The notes under the pieces are model-generated. The model was given only the letters and a program-made list of their open reading frames with translations. It made no database searches and was not told the DNA's origin. DNA of 64,000 nucleotides from Hemibagrus wyckioides (taxonomy: Eukaryota > Chordata > Actinopteri > Siluriformes > Bagridae), in assembly GCF_019097595.1 (NCBI RefSeq), contig NC_080734.1:13161892-13225891 (forward strand). The letters run 5' to 3'. Numbering within the stretch: the first letter of the stretch is position 1; each line of letters starts with the position of its first letter. A program made the translations under genes and the position numbers. This document shows, in pieces, positions 38,336-51,686 of the stretch.

Positions 38336-38876
38336 GACAGAGCAGCAAAGGGGTAGAAAGAAAAAAATTCAGGGGTAAAGAGAAAACACTGAGGAAAAAG
38401 AAAAATAATTCAGGGGTAAAGATAAAACATTGAGAGAAAAAAGAAAAAGAGTTCAGGGATAAAGAGAAAACACTGAGGAAAAAGAAAAGGAATTCAGGGG
38501 TAAAGAGAAGAAAAAGAATTAAGGGGTAAAGAGAGAACACTGAAAAAAATGAAAAATAATTCAGGGGTAAAGAAAAAACACTGAGGGAAAAGGAAAAAGA
38601 ATTCAGGGGTAAAGAGAAGAAAAAGAATTCAGGGGTAAAGAGAAGAAAATAAATGTGGGGTAAAGAGAAAACACTGAGGAAAAAGAATTAGTTCAGGGGT
38701 AAAAAAGAAAACACTGAAAAAAAATAATTCTGAAGTAAAGAGTATAATAATTCACTGATGAAAAGAAATGGAGTTCAGGAGAAAAGAGAAAACACTGAGA
38801 AAAAAGAAATGGAGTTCAGGGGTGAAGAGAGAGGAAAAAGAAAATTCAGGGGTGAAGAGAAAACACTTGGTTCCCT
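38336..38876 (+). repeat. Purine-rich imperfect tandem repeat
   Basis: About 12-15 degenerate units built on TTCAGGGGTAAAGAGAAAAC + ACTGAGGAAAAAGAAAA, unit length roughly 30-45 bp. Nearly all purines on the + strand over about 540 bp. The minus-strand reading frame inside it is low-complexity and not a gene. Confidence 0.9.
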
Positions 38877-38879
38877 TAA

Positions 38880-39982
38880 TCATATATCTAATATACTTTA
38901 TATAAATAGGTCTTGTTTATATTAAAAGGCCAACTCTGTAAATATCTTCTGTCACTAACAACATACAATCTGGTCATTACTTGCGTTCAGAATGGACTGA
39001 CATTTTCCCACTCTTCTGAACCTTTGCAGTTTTAAAACTTTCACAGATGGTCTTCCTTTCCTGTAGACAGGTTCATGCTGCAGCTCCTCATTTAAACAAG
39101 AGGTTGGGGTCCTGAGAGTGATAGCCATGAAATGTAGTAAAGCCTTTGAAATGCAAATACTTATCAGTGGGAGGTTCTGAAATAACTAGCAGGTCTTACG
39201 AGGTCTTGCACATCCTGTTCATTATTTATGATACTGCGTATACTGTATGTTGGCAAACACCATCATATTATATTTTAAACAGGATTGTGTCAGAGATACA
39301 GTAGGATACATTTGCATCACATCCATGACCCTGTATCACTGTAACATCACCACTAAAGCAATGTAAGCTATGGGTGCTACATGAGATAGATAAACATTCC
39401 TATTAGAAATGCCTATTTAAAGGGTAAAGGGTGTTTCACAAGATACAAAGCTTGTGCAAGGGCATAAAGATCTTTATATAGTTGTGTATTAATATGATTG
39501 ATTTTATATCAAGCTTGTGTAGATGCTTCTTGGGGGTTCAGATCCATGGGGTGATGTTTAATGCCATTTCACTGCTAATCTTTAAATAACACAAGCTTTA
39601 TTTACAGAAGAAAATGCAGTAGAAAAGCAGATACTGGTTTATGGGCTTCCCAATACTACTAGTGGTTGAAACAAAAATTGCTTTTGACACTATAATTGTT
39701 TTAGTCTGTGGTATATTGTATATGGTACATTGTGAGCTATTTTGAAACAATCCTAAAAATCAAAGACATGTTAAATTATGAAATACCAATAGTTATTGGG
39801 TATGCATATACAAATATATGTGTACATAAATATAAATAATAATGTAATATATAATATAATATAATATAATATGTATAAACATCTATAATATATAGAAAAA
39901 TACAATATATACATATGTAGATATAAAAGACAAACATAAATGTTATGACAATAAATAAATACAATATGTACAGTGTGCATAC

Positions 39983-40055
<73 letters not shown>

Positions 40056-40340
40056 AATATAAATGTCCAGTTGTACAGGAATATCAGGGAGTAAAGTGAC
40101 GGTGCAGTATGCACACAAAGATGCACACAAAGATGTACAGTGAGTGTGGTTATTGTGTGTGCAGAGTATTGTGTTGATTGATTTTTGACTGTGTCAAATG
40201 ATTCTGTGCTACTGTTATTTTTCTCAACTTTTTTTTGTACTTTGATTCTTACCTTCTTCAGTTAAGTCTGTTTGGTAATCAGACTTGTATTTTGGATTTT
40301 TTTACATGGGTCTAAATAATCTAACAGCTGTACTTCAACA
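38880..40340. other. No gene seen
   Basis: AT-rich unique-looking sequence with a degenerate TA-rich zone (39780-39985) leading into a (TA)n tract at 39985-40051. I see no exon or element with confidence. Confidence 0.5.
39985..40051. repeat. (TA)n microsatellite
   Basis: About 33 uninterrupted TA units. Confidence 0.96.
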
Positions 40341-40343
40341 ATC

Positions 40344-40700
40344 ATGAATGCTGCAGGTCTACCTGCACTACAGCAGGGTTTAGTGGCTCAATGTCGCTTT
40401 GTCACAGAAAAACAGCAGGAGTTGGTGATAATCAATGCAACCCTAAGCCAGCTTACTAACTGGCTACTGTGTCTGTGTAACCCACCTGCCACTCCTCTAC
40501 ATCATGCTCCAGTTCTCAAGGTACACTGGGGACCCAGTAAAGTGCAAGGGCTTTCTGCTACAATGCACCCTGTACTTATCTAGTCAAGAGAGGCCTGCTG
40601 AGTTCAACAAGGTGGCTCAGTTCATTAACCTTCTGATGGACAAAGCACTCACCTGGGCTACTACAGTATGGCAACAAAGAGGTAAAGCTATTTGAACTTA
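40344..40700 (+). pseudogene. Degenerate Ty3/gypsy-type retrotransposon gag fragment
   Basis: Two overlapping frames resemble the capsid region of a fish Ty3/gypsy Gag. The first (from 40344) has a glutamine-rich coiled-coil-like leader. The second (from about 40504) has FSRYTGDPVKCKGFLLQC, then FINLLMDKALTWATTVW, which are hallmark Gag blocks. A frameshift near 40500 and a stop at 40695 break it. No LTR or intact pol was found; 40700-41000 may hold a little more decayed sequence. Confidence 0.7.
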
Positions 40701-40999
40701 TGAAACAGAAAGATAAAAGTAATCAGCACTGAAGGCTGTTTTTAAATCTTGAACCAGACATGCTCTCAGATTTGATCATCAAGCTGAACATAATGCAGGA
40801 GTCACTACCCATGACCACAGCAATACAGAGGCCATATAAATTGCTCAAGTTTGAATTACCATTGAGGAACATGTCAATATCAGTAAATATTGCTATATAT
40901 CACTTGCCTCTTGTTCACACAGCACATTTAACAAAACTTAAAAAGTGTGCATATGCACCAAAACTAATCTCAGGTGTGTCCTCAACTTAATCTGCATTC

Positions 41000-43900
41000 A
41001 AGAAGGTGAATATAGCACCATTGCATGAGTACTGTATCAAATATTATGGGCTCTTTAATGGATCCTCTGTCTTCCAGGTGATAATAAATGACATCTGTAA
41101 ACTGTTGTACTGTTTACATGACACTAAATATTACCTATGGTATCTTTAAAAAGATAAAACCAATAACATCTTTATGATTTTAGGAAAAATGTAAAATTTT
41201 AAATTGAAAATAAAATAATGCTGGATCCTAAAGCAATATGTCTTTTACCTCTTTCTGAGGAAGCTTGTGATCATTTTCAGTGCTCCGACTTTATTCAAAT
41301 AATGTCCTAGTGTCCATTTAGAGGATCTAATGATGAAAATGCTCTCCTTTGTCACTCATCACATGTATGAGCCCTAAGTATGAATGTATGAATGAGCCCT
41401 AATATGAACAGAGGATTTCAGTCAATGACTCATCAAGCAGTGGTCTACTGCCTTGTGAATTATTCCATTGTTGATTGTAATGAGTGCTGCAGCCATCATT
41501 TATTTAAAAGGGAGACACTGTTAAGGGCATTAGAAAATGACAGCTGAAAGAACAAATCAGTGGCCTTGTACAAGATCAACATTAGTGCCTTGACGGATAC
41601 TCATTGATATTCCCATTTAAAAATATTTCAAAGTCATGCTTTGATAAGGAATGTTATATTAAGGGTTTTATTACATTTAAAACATATTGTTTATATATCT
41701 GTCTTATTTTACAAATGATAAACAGTGGAAGCTGATCACATATCCATTGCACTACGGTTGTTATGCAAAGGCAAGTTCATCCTTGAGCTTCGTCTCCCAG
41801 AGTAGTGTACAGCAGAACATCAGTCCTGAGGACCTCAGAAACACAGGGCCAACTCGAGCAACTCAATGAGGTACAGGGCTGCAAGTCCATGGAGAGGTCT
41901 ATAAACAAACAAAATCTTCCCCTGCATCCTTTAATGGAAAGAGGTGGTAGATTAAATCTGTTCTGTAATTACTTATTACAATACATCTACATACAATGCA
42001 TTACAGTTCAATGCAGTTATGTCATACAAAGCCTAAAACAAATGGCATTGCCTAGAATCTTCTGCATTTGTTTACCATCTTTCCAAACACAGACACTGAC
42101 AATTTTCTAACAACAAAGAACTGGAGAGCCTGCCACATTATGGTCACATGAGTCATATCCATGCCACAGTCTCCAGAGTACTAAGAGCAGGCACCTGCTT
42201 AAAAGCACCACTTTCCCTTCCATTAGGAGAACATTTCAAAGCCACACTCATAATTATTCTAATGGTGAATCCAAGCCTATTGTCTGCTTGATTGCTTGTA
42301 ATCATGCATGTACAAAACTACAAGAAAAAAAAAATGCAGGCCCTAGTGTTGATCCTTGAGGTACTCTATAGCAATTGCTTGCAAAGGAGGAAAAGAAATT
42401 GCCAAAATTTACCTTGAGGAAGGTCAAACTATATCCAGTTAAAAACTACTCCTTTAAGCACCAATGTGTTCTCATAGTATTAGGTTCTCAGTACTATATG
42501 GATCTTGTGTTTGAAATGATCTCGATAGAAATATTTTTATGCAAAATGTCTGCATCAGAGAAGTGTTTATATGAAAACAGATTAAAAATATCTCTAATAT
42601 GTTGTTGATCATAATTTATATCTTCTCTTCTTAATCCCTTTTTTAATTAGAAAAGGATTAGTACATGGAGGTATTTGTGAATTAAAAAACGCCAAGCAGT
42701 TTATGAATAAAAGTTGGACCAGGGGTTTAATAGGACTCACGTTTTTCTACTTAAATCTTTGGTGTTTCTGTGAAATGGTTGATTCTGACAAAAGGACAAT
42801 GTCTGGTAATACTCTCTATAATTTCATCTGGAAATCTCAGCTGCTTTCCTAGATCAGCATTCAGCTCCTAGTTATGGGCTGTCACACAGATCCCTGACCA
42901 TGACTGTTTCTGGATCTGAGCTTGCTCTCCTTTCCTGACAAATGTGAAGTAGTTTTTTGGTAGGTCTGAGGTGCCTGATGTTATTAATGTCACTGGATAT
43001 GGTACCAGATACCTACTTTACTGCCTGAACACGGCACTAACAATAGTATTCTACTAACTTTAAAGCAGCAGCTGATGATGTGCTCCAGTATTTGTATATC
43101 TGTACAATCTAAAAGGAATAAATGCTTTACTATTGTTTGGGCTAAATGTTTTTTGAGCAATGGACAACCTAGTGTTTATTTAGTAAAATTACTAAAATTA
43201 CCCTGTTTTATCAGTGTATGTGATTTATATTGATATATCTAAGTTTCTTTATGCTTCTAGAGCCAGCTAGAATTAACCTCCTGGAATATGCATTGTTTTG
43301 TTTAAGTATTGGGTCGTTCTGACAAACCCAGTTGGGCTTTGTCAACAAAGAAGTTCTTAGACCCAATTTCCTAAATAAATGTAGATTTTCATAAAACACT
43401 TGCAAAACAAGCTAGTGTGTAATGAACAATTTTCACGTGTTCATTATTCACTAAGACATATCATTTAAGGACACAAAGGTGATGCACCTTGAAGTGACCT
43501 TTAAGGGAAAATATCAATGCATCAGAGCTGACAAAATGATTATACCCTGTCAGTTACTCGCTCTACAGAGGCAACTTTTACTTACAGGAATTATTATCCT
43601 CATGATTAGGGTTCTATGCATGCAGAATTAGCATAGGCCAGATCCCTAGGTTGATAATATGGTGTATGTCTGTTATTAAAATGCAAATTCTGTGCCAGTT
43701 ATCTATTGTGCCACTAGTAATTTCATTTTAATTATTTGTAAGGAGATGACAAACATCTTTTTCATCAATAGATATAGACTGCTTCCTCTTAGATTTTTTT
43801 GATGGAGGGTATATGTGTGTTGTTCACCTCAAAAAAAAAAAATCCAAGGTAACCTTTGAAGGTCAACTACTGATGAGAACAGAAACAAGGATTATTGTAG

Positions 43901-46890
43901 ATTACAATGATTTCCTTTAGCTATGGAAAGCTTGTGTGCTGATAAATAACACTAGATAGAAAGTGTGTGTGTGTGTGTGTGTGTTTACACAGAAATAGGC
44001 AACCACACCATTCTGTGAATCTAGCTCCAAAATTTCATGGTCTTGGAAACTTGAACGCTTTTCAAATTCTCTGCGTTTCTCTGGGTCACTTGGACATAAC
44101 AAGGGGGCATGGTCTTTTCTCAGAATTTTTTTTTTTTATTGAGGAAAGGCTGAAATTATCTTAAATCTGTGGCTTAGAGCCTTGTTAGTTTTTCCTCCCT
44201 CCATTATGGGTGGTCTTGCAAGAAAACCGAAAAACCCAGTAGCCTTCCTCAGGTAGTAAAGTGATTGAATGAGCTATCACAATTCAAGCTGCTCAGCGAT
44301 TTTGTCAGCGTACTACAGTATGTTCCCTTTAATACAAAATTTTCAGAAGCAATTCCGAAGATGATACGCCATACTCGGATTGTGTTTGAGTGTAATAATA
44401 AAACTTATTACATAACAGTTTGCTTCAGTGTCACACATTTCATGCAACAATCTTTTTGCATATTACTTATTAAGATTTTAAACTGCATTCCAGTGAAACT
44501 GAAATCTAAAGCTATAATATAGTAAGACTCGAATTTTTTGTTGTCATGACAACAGTATTTCACAAATATTTCTCGAGCTTTTTTTTTCTTCTGGACTTTC
44601 TCTGGCTGTGAATATTAGAAATATTTCATGGTAATGAACCCATAGAAGCTTCTTCGCACTATGCCAGACACATGAAAGTGGTTATTTAGGCTACTTACTA
44701 CCTGTGGTTTATAGAAATTACTGTGAAATTGGGTGTGTTTATTCAAATGACTAGCAATTGCATTTCCTGTTTGTCTTTGAGTCGTGACATGCTTACAAGC
44801 CAAACATTGATTTCCTCTTCTCGCCTTCAGTTATAGGAAATATTTGGATGAATTTAGCATGCAACATTATATTTGCTGTAGGAAATTTCCAGCCACCCGC
44901 CAAAGGTTACAAGTATTTTGGCTCACACGTGGGACATCCCGAAATCCCTTTCTATTTCTATCTGCCTTCTTGGCAAGTTAAAGCAATCATGTGGCAAGTG
45001 TGGCTTTTGTGATGCTCAGAGAAATGACTGGTAAAATTTTTTTTGGTCAGTCAGAACTCTTCAGGAATGCTGGAGTCAGCCACCCATCATTCAAATGACT
45101 AAAAATGGGGTTATGTTCTGTCAATGCGCTATCTATAATCTCCAAAATCATGCCTCTTAGACAAAGTATTCCAATGAATCAAGAAACCAAAAACACATAA
45201 ATGCATCCCCGCTTCCCATCTCAACGTCTGCATGTTTACACAGGGACCTTGGCAGACTCCTACACGAGTAAAGCTTAACATGATGCTGAAAGGTTTTTAA
45301 GATTATTAAAAATATTGTTACTTTGTTCAGAAAAGAAACCACAATTGCTGGAAATCTTATATCCCGGGAAACCAATCAAACGCTTAATCTTTCTGGTTAT
45401 CGATGGGATACGGAAAAGACTGGAAGACACATTTATTCCATCATTGTCATTCCAGGTCATTAAAACTTTCTTGACTGTTGTAGCGAGTGCGTCTGTCTGG
45501 CGTCACATGTCTGTCTTCTGAGGAAAGTCAGACTGTTTATGAATGCAGTGGTGCATACCTGATTATTGAAATTGTGATGCTTGTAGATGAGCCAAAATAT
45601 GATGACCAAGTCCTGCACACCACACTGTAATGTCCTTGATATTTAAGCAGGATATGGTCACTCGTTTATTTTGATTTTGAGAAGAAGATTGCTTTGGATT
45701 CATCTACTTGAACTCATTTGATTATAATATTATCCAGGATTTACTGTGTCTCCATAAAATGACCTGTAATTTCTTTTTTTTAAATTATGCAATATGTTTT
45801 AATGTGTCCAAACGAATCAACATGACTAAGAATTTATTTATTTCTCCGACAATAACATTTGACGCAAAGGTCAAAAGCGTATCTCGCTTATGTTTTGCTC
45901 TAAACACACAAGCAAGCTCCTTGAAGTTCAGCTGTTCTGTCGCTGCCAAACCGGTGTGCCAGTTCAGTGGTTCAGAAATGTAAAGCCAAAATAAAGCAGA
46001 ACCCTGAGTTGGAACATCTGGCCATGACTTGTGCAGTGCTTCTTCTGTACAGCATTTGCCTGGATTGAAAAAGAGGCTGTATCATTCCATCTCTCACTCA
46101 CAGCTTCAGACTGGTCTTGTCAAGCAAATGTCCTGCAGCATAATTGCTCATAGAGTTCTCCAACACACATTCCATCAAAATACTCTTTTTAGAGAGTGTG
46201 TTAGAAACACATTAGTTAGAAACACTGACATATATTGAATAATGTCAAACTGAGAGCCTGTAATGCCTGTTTAATGCCTTGTCTCAGATCTTTACAATCA
46301 ATGCTGATATTGAAGGTTGACACACTTTAGGAGGAAACATCACCAGCTAAACAATGAGGAATGATTTGAGAAGAATATCTAATGGACACAGAAGTGGAAT
46401 AAGTTATATAACTAGCTGTAATAACTATAATAACAGCTGTAGGTTAGGGGCAGGACTGAATATTGGCTTTGCAGTATGAAAGGACAGATATATTCGCTGG
46501 TCAGATTGTATCTTGAGATCTGTAGCCTATTTTAGGCTTTTCATTTTTCAAACATGACGACAGAATAGACAATTTTCCCCCTAATTAACAATGTAATATT
46601 TTAATTTCTGAGTCAGATCAGGTCATAAATTATATGCATTTGTATTTGGTGGACATTTCAGTCTCTGAATTCTGAAAGTGAGATGTTCTTAATAACAGAA
46701 CGAAATTACAATAAAAATATTTAATACAATTTGAAGGTTAAAGTTTTCACATAAGTAATTTTTTACATTTATAAGTATTCATCTATTCATCTTCAATATC
46801 CGCTTTATTCAGGTCAGGGTCACTGTATTAAGAGGCTTATGTTAGTAAGAGAGAATTCACCTTGGAGGTATGCATCTTTTATAGACTATT
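41000..46890. other. Gene-poor region, no coding feature supported
   Basis: No exon with splice signals and homology is visible. Microsatellite (GT)n at 43963-43983. A repeat-free, moderately GC stretch at 44860-45140 could be conserved non-coding DNA. Minor L2-tail-like sequence in reverse near 46785-46820. Confidence 0.5.
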
Positions 46891-46894
46891 GTGC

Positions 46895-47412
46895 AATATC
46901 TTTCCTGCACAGAACTGTTTTGGTGTCCTGTGCTTATTGTTTCGTGTGTTTATGGTCATGCACTTCGTTGTGCTGTGCAATTTATGTATACACGTGTACT
47001 GTTATGAATTGCATTGTGGTCCTGGAAAAATGACATGTATTCCAAGGTATACAAACTATATAGAGGAATGCCGATCTTCTGTTGACGGTTACTCCTGTTG
47101 GATGTGGTTCAGCCTTCATGGTGGTATGCCGACGTTACCCTGGATACTGTGACTCTTGACACACCACAAAGACTTGTCCTGGTCACAGCTGCACCAGTAA
47201 TACACACACCAACAATTTGCCCTCTTTTGAACTCTGATACGTCTCCCATTATGTTGTGTAGATTGCAATATTTTATGTGCAGCTGTGCTATTGCTCTGCT
47301 AATTCAACCTTTACACTCTGCTCTTATAGAATGTGAAAGAGGCTGCACATATATGGGAATGAATCTTGCAACACTATATTGGCCAGTCTTGTCCAACCCC
47401 TGCAGATATATA
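46895..47412 (+). repeat. Dispersed repeats, probable retroposon tail and DNA-element remnant
   Basis: The 46930-47035 block ('atggtcatgcacttcgttgt', 'gcaatttatgtatacacgtg', 'tgcattgtggtcctgg') and the 47090-47405 block ('gtcctggtcacagctgcacc', 'aacaatttgccctcttttga', 'ttgtccaacccctg') look like two fish interspersed families. Assignment rests on memory only. Confidence 0.45.
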
Positions 47413-47419
47413 GTATAGA

Positions 47420-50400
47420 ATAGAATATATATAGAGAGAGAGAGAGAATCAAATAAGTTCAAACATTCCACCGACCTTCATGTATTTGGATCGCAGTGAG
47501 TGATTTTACACACAGTAACGTGAGCTAAGGATGTAATTCAGGACCCTGTAGCTGCTATGCTACTCACTCTGCTAACCTTGTAGGAATAGGCAGTCATAAA
47601 ATTTCTCGCTGATAGTGATGGAAAGTATGTCCAAGGCTAAATCAACTTATCAAAACAAGAAGAGGTTGTTATTATAGAGAGGTATAACATAATCTGTCTC
47701 TCAAACGTGAATATCATTTGTACATTTACATTTATTTCTTTGACAGATGATTTTGCTCAAACCAGCTTCCAATTTGTAGATATCTGAGAAGGTTAAGCAC
47801 TGCGTAATTAATTCTCTGTCAGTGAAGATAGAGAGTTGGAATGTGCTGACATCCAAAATTGTTTACAGGTTGGTTTAAACTGTTTGTTTTTCAAGTTTTG
47901 GAAACACTTTTATTTCGGTGTCAGCTTAAATTTTTGGTTTTAGAGTAGAATAATAGAAATGTTGTGTCTTGATGGTTTCACAGATCCAAATACCTGTCAA
48001 AGAAAAATTGGATTACTATGTGGTCTAGTGTTTTTTTAATGCCTCTTTTTTTAAATTTGGAAAATGGCAACCAACGCTGACTGAGACTTTTCATTTAAAC
48101 GCCTAGTTCTGAAAATTTATTGTGGCATATTTCATGATAATTTAATGAAGCACGTTTTAGTTTTCAGATTGAATTAAGATACAGAATTTAGATTCCCTTA
48201 AGCACTGTATGACAGCTTATGAATAAAACACTGCAAGTGTACTTTAAAGATCAAATGCTAGCAGGAATATGTGCAATGATTACCTAAATGAACTTTACTA
48301 AAATAAGAACATATATAATTTTTTCTGAAATAGGTAGTTTCCTGTCATTCAAGCCCTGACGTCCCTTTCTGTAGCCACAGATCCTTTTGTTTTATGTTCA
48401 ACTGTTCCTAAAGTCTTCAGCAGGACACAAGGAATGTGTGCATTTAATCATGTTTTTGACAGCTCCGGACTGCGCAAAAGAGGACGGTTTGTTCTCGCGA
48501 GTCGCAATGGCTGTAGGTCCATGTTTGGCTTGGACTCCAATGAATAACATTGTATGTGGAAAGGAAATTAAAAATGCAGGGTTGTAATTTACAGGAGAGT
48601 GGAACTGATTTAAAGCAGCCCCTCCCTTTTTTCTTGCCGCTGCTCTTCCAAGGCTTCCAAATGTGCCACAGCTGAGAGAGAACTGAGCTCTCTTGTGTTG
48701 GCAATAACAAGAAAGTTGAAGCTGTCAGTTCTTTTTCCATGCCAAAGCGTGATGGCACAAGGTAAACGATTTATGAAATCCAAATGCCTCGCATGTTGGA
48801 CTGAACTGACTTACACTGATTTAGCGCATTTTACGCATTGAGGAGCAACATAAAGGATCTGTCATCACTGGGAAGCTGAATGCACATTTCACATATGCGT
48901 GATGTCTTATGTGACTCATACTGTGTTGAAAAAAATCATCACATTGGCACATCGCTTCATCCACACATCCAAGTACAGTAAGATCATTTGCATGTGTTTA
49001 AAACCTTTCAGACTTCTCAAGCATAAATTAAAATCTGGTGCTAGTTTGTAGTTTTGTCAGCCAGATCATAGCTTGGCCTAGAGAGTCTGTTACTTTCTTG
49101 GCAGAACTGTGAACTTTCATAGAAAGAGGCCACACTAATGGCATTGTATCAGTCCTATTGCTACCCTCAAGATTCCGAGGCTTGTGGCTAGATAAGTGTA
49201 AAATAGATGAAATGTAGGGGTTGAGTAATTTCCAATAACACACACAGTGGCAGTAGATTCTGCATCAGCTGCCCCTTCAGATACAGTTGCATGCTCACTT
49301 ATTTGTCTTATTTGTCTGAGGTGGTGTCCAGTCTTCTGGTGATCAGCTGGACTTGTTGCATAACGTTTGTATCAGAAGAACAGACAATCAGTGTGTTACA
49401 CTGGCCTTATGATATTCTTTAGCAGTAAACAGAGATGAGGATTATTCTGGAAAGACTGCAAACAAATATCTGTCCAGCAGAAAAGACTTGTCATTAGTAT
49501 TTATTTGTATTTATACCACAACTTAGGCAACATCATATTATATTCATCAATTTAATATTATTTACTTTTAATAATGGACATTTTCATATGCAGAACTATA
49601 TAAATTTTACATTTATTTATCAAGTGCTACTTACCGTGATTTATTATTATTATTCACAATATCTCTGAGGTCTATAATCACTCGGACTGACCAGAAGATG
49701 GCAACATTGCTCAGACATGACACTATCTCTCTAACCTTCCTTGTCCACAGCTTCAATTTTCCCGACTTGCTTTCATGTCATTTAGAGATGAGTTATGTGA
49801 GAAGCAAGTGTGTCTGCACATACCGACTTGGGGCAGCAGCACAATACATACACACATGACAGCAGTTTACAAACACTTGAGACATTTTGTGATAAATATT
49901 TGAAGCACCGCGGGCCGTCAGTGGGGCTCACAGCTCGGAAAGATGCAGTAGGCGTATCCATGTGCACAAAATAAAACCCACGTGATTGCAATGGGGGGGA
50001 AAAATCAGTAAAAAAAAAAAAAAAAAAACCTGTTACAGGGCAGTGTGGTAGGCTAATGAGATGGATGAAGTGGCAACTGAACTGTTTGCGTAGGACAAAC
50101 ACAAGACGGGGGTCTGCTTCTAATGATCGTGTGGAAGACGCTAGGCCTTCGGGGTCGTGCCAGAGGAATTTTCCTAAAAACACAGACCTCTTACCGAGCC
50201 CAAGATAGACAGAAAAAGAGCGAACAGGCAAAAGTGAGGACCCTCCAGAGAGCAGTGAATTTTTTTTCCAGCAGGGCTTGGCGTATGCTCATGGCGCCGG
50301 CATGGGTGTTAGCTGACGAGAGGCCGTCATTCACAGTTGATGCAGCGAACCCTCACGTTGTTGCTGTGCTGTGTGTGTGCAATGGCTCTGGTTGTGCTGA

Positions 50401-51650
50401 CTTGCAGGAAGGAGACAGTTTCAGTGGGAGGTCACTGAAAATAAGGCCAGCTCCTCCATTTCAGCTCCGAAGATGGCACTTTTACTTAAATTATCGCTTT
50501 TCATGTTGCAACACAGGTATCCCAAAAAGATACAGTTAATGATATTTTTGGTTTACAGTGATTATCAGGACATTTCACTAGATTTATGCTTTCAATGTAG
50601 ACAAAACACACGCTTCTTCCTTTCAAGTCCACAGCGAACAGCATTGACAAAATGATTATGGTTTTGAGTGTGCCACCCCTGGTGCACACACTATATCTCT
50701 CACATACATTACACAAACAAGCGCTCATGTTCCTTTATATTACGCTGACAGGTCTTAGGAGGATTAGAGCACACTGGTGTAGGCCTACAGTACCTGGGTT
50801 TCTTTTCTGCACAGTATTCCAGCTTGTTTGTTTTTACGGCTGCACTAAAGATCATGCTGGGAAGCTGCCTTCTTGTTTCACTGGGGTAACAAAGGCTTTA
50901 TTTACACCTGCCTCACATGTAAAGAACAGAGTCTTAAACTTGGGATTCAAAATTGTTTTCTGTCCCTTGTGGATAAAGCGTAAGCCGTGCACGGATGTTT
51001 GTCTTGCTATTGTGTAATCACAGGGAAGAGTCGAAAAGAAAATTACAAAGAAAGTTGTATATTTCTTGACAAGCTGTATATGCGTTTTTAAATATTGTAC
51101 ATATTCAGTATGTTCTCACAACAACGCTATTAAGCTAATTACAGTATAACAGCGTATAATAGCGTGAACTGGTGGAATAGGTAAGAACCCAGTGCTTGTA
51201 AAGTGTACATAAGTTAGATGTGTTCAGCAATTCGGAGGATAGGATTCAATTTGATTTATTTCTGGGTTTCTATATAACGGAGCACAGAAGCGTTGTTAGC
51301 TCTAATTTAAGTTAAACAAATCAGACTCTGTAGTAACACATCAAACCCCAAATTTCATGGTGTAAACATTCCAGGGATTGTTAATGCACCACGATGCTTG
51401 TTTAAGTTTTAATTTGTTCTGTTACAGATCGTTTAATTAAAAATATCTGAACATGCACATAAGAGTGCTGCCTTACAGCGACCAAGAAAAATAATCCCTG
51501 AAAGGCTAAGCTACACAGACTGTGTGTTCATTACATGGGGAGAAATCCGATGGTTTCATTAATTAGCTTTTGGCCTACCCGCTCCTCTAGAGTGACAGGT
51601 CCGAGTAGTCACCAGAGGACTGTCTGATTACATGCCAAGAGTTGAGTAGC

Positions 51651-51686
<36 letters not shown>

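Noticed and set aside
38292..38540. Phenylalanine/serine/leucine-rich minus-strand frame
   Set aside because: Translation of the purine-rich tandem repeat; no membrane protein is implied.
49782..50539. Overlapping 149- and 138-codon frames on opposite strands
   Set aside because: No recognisable domain or splice context. They are mutual shadows in a region containing poly-A/T, and length alone is not evidence here.
50652..51017. 121-codon open frame
   Set aside because: No homology recognised, and residue composition looks like translated non-coding DNA.
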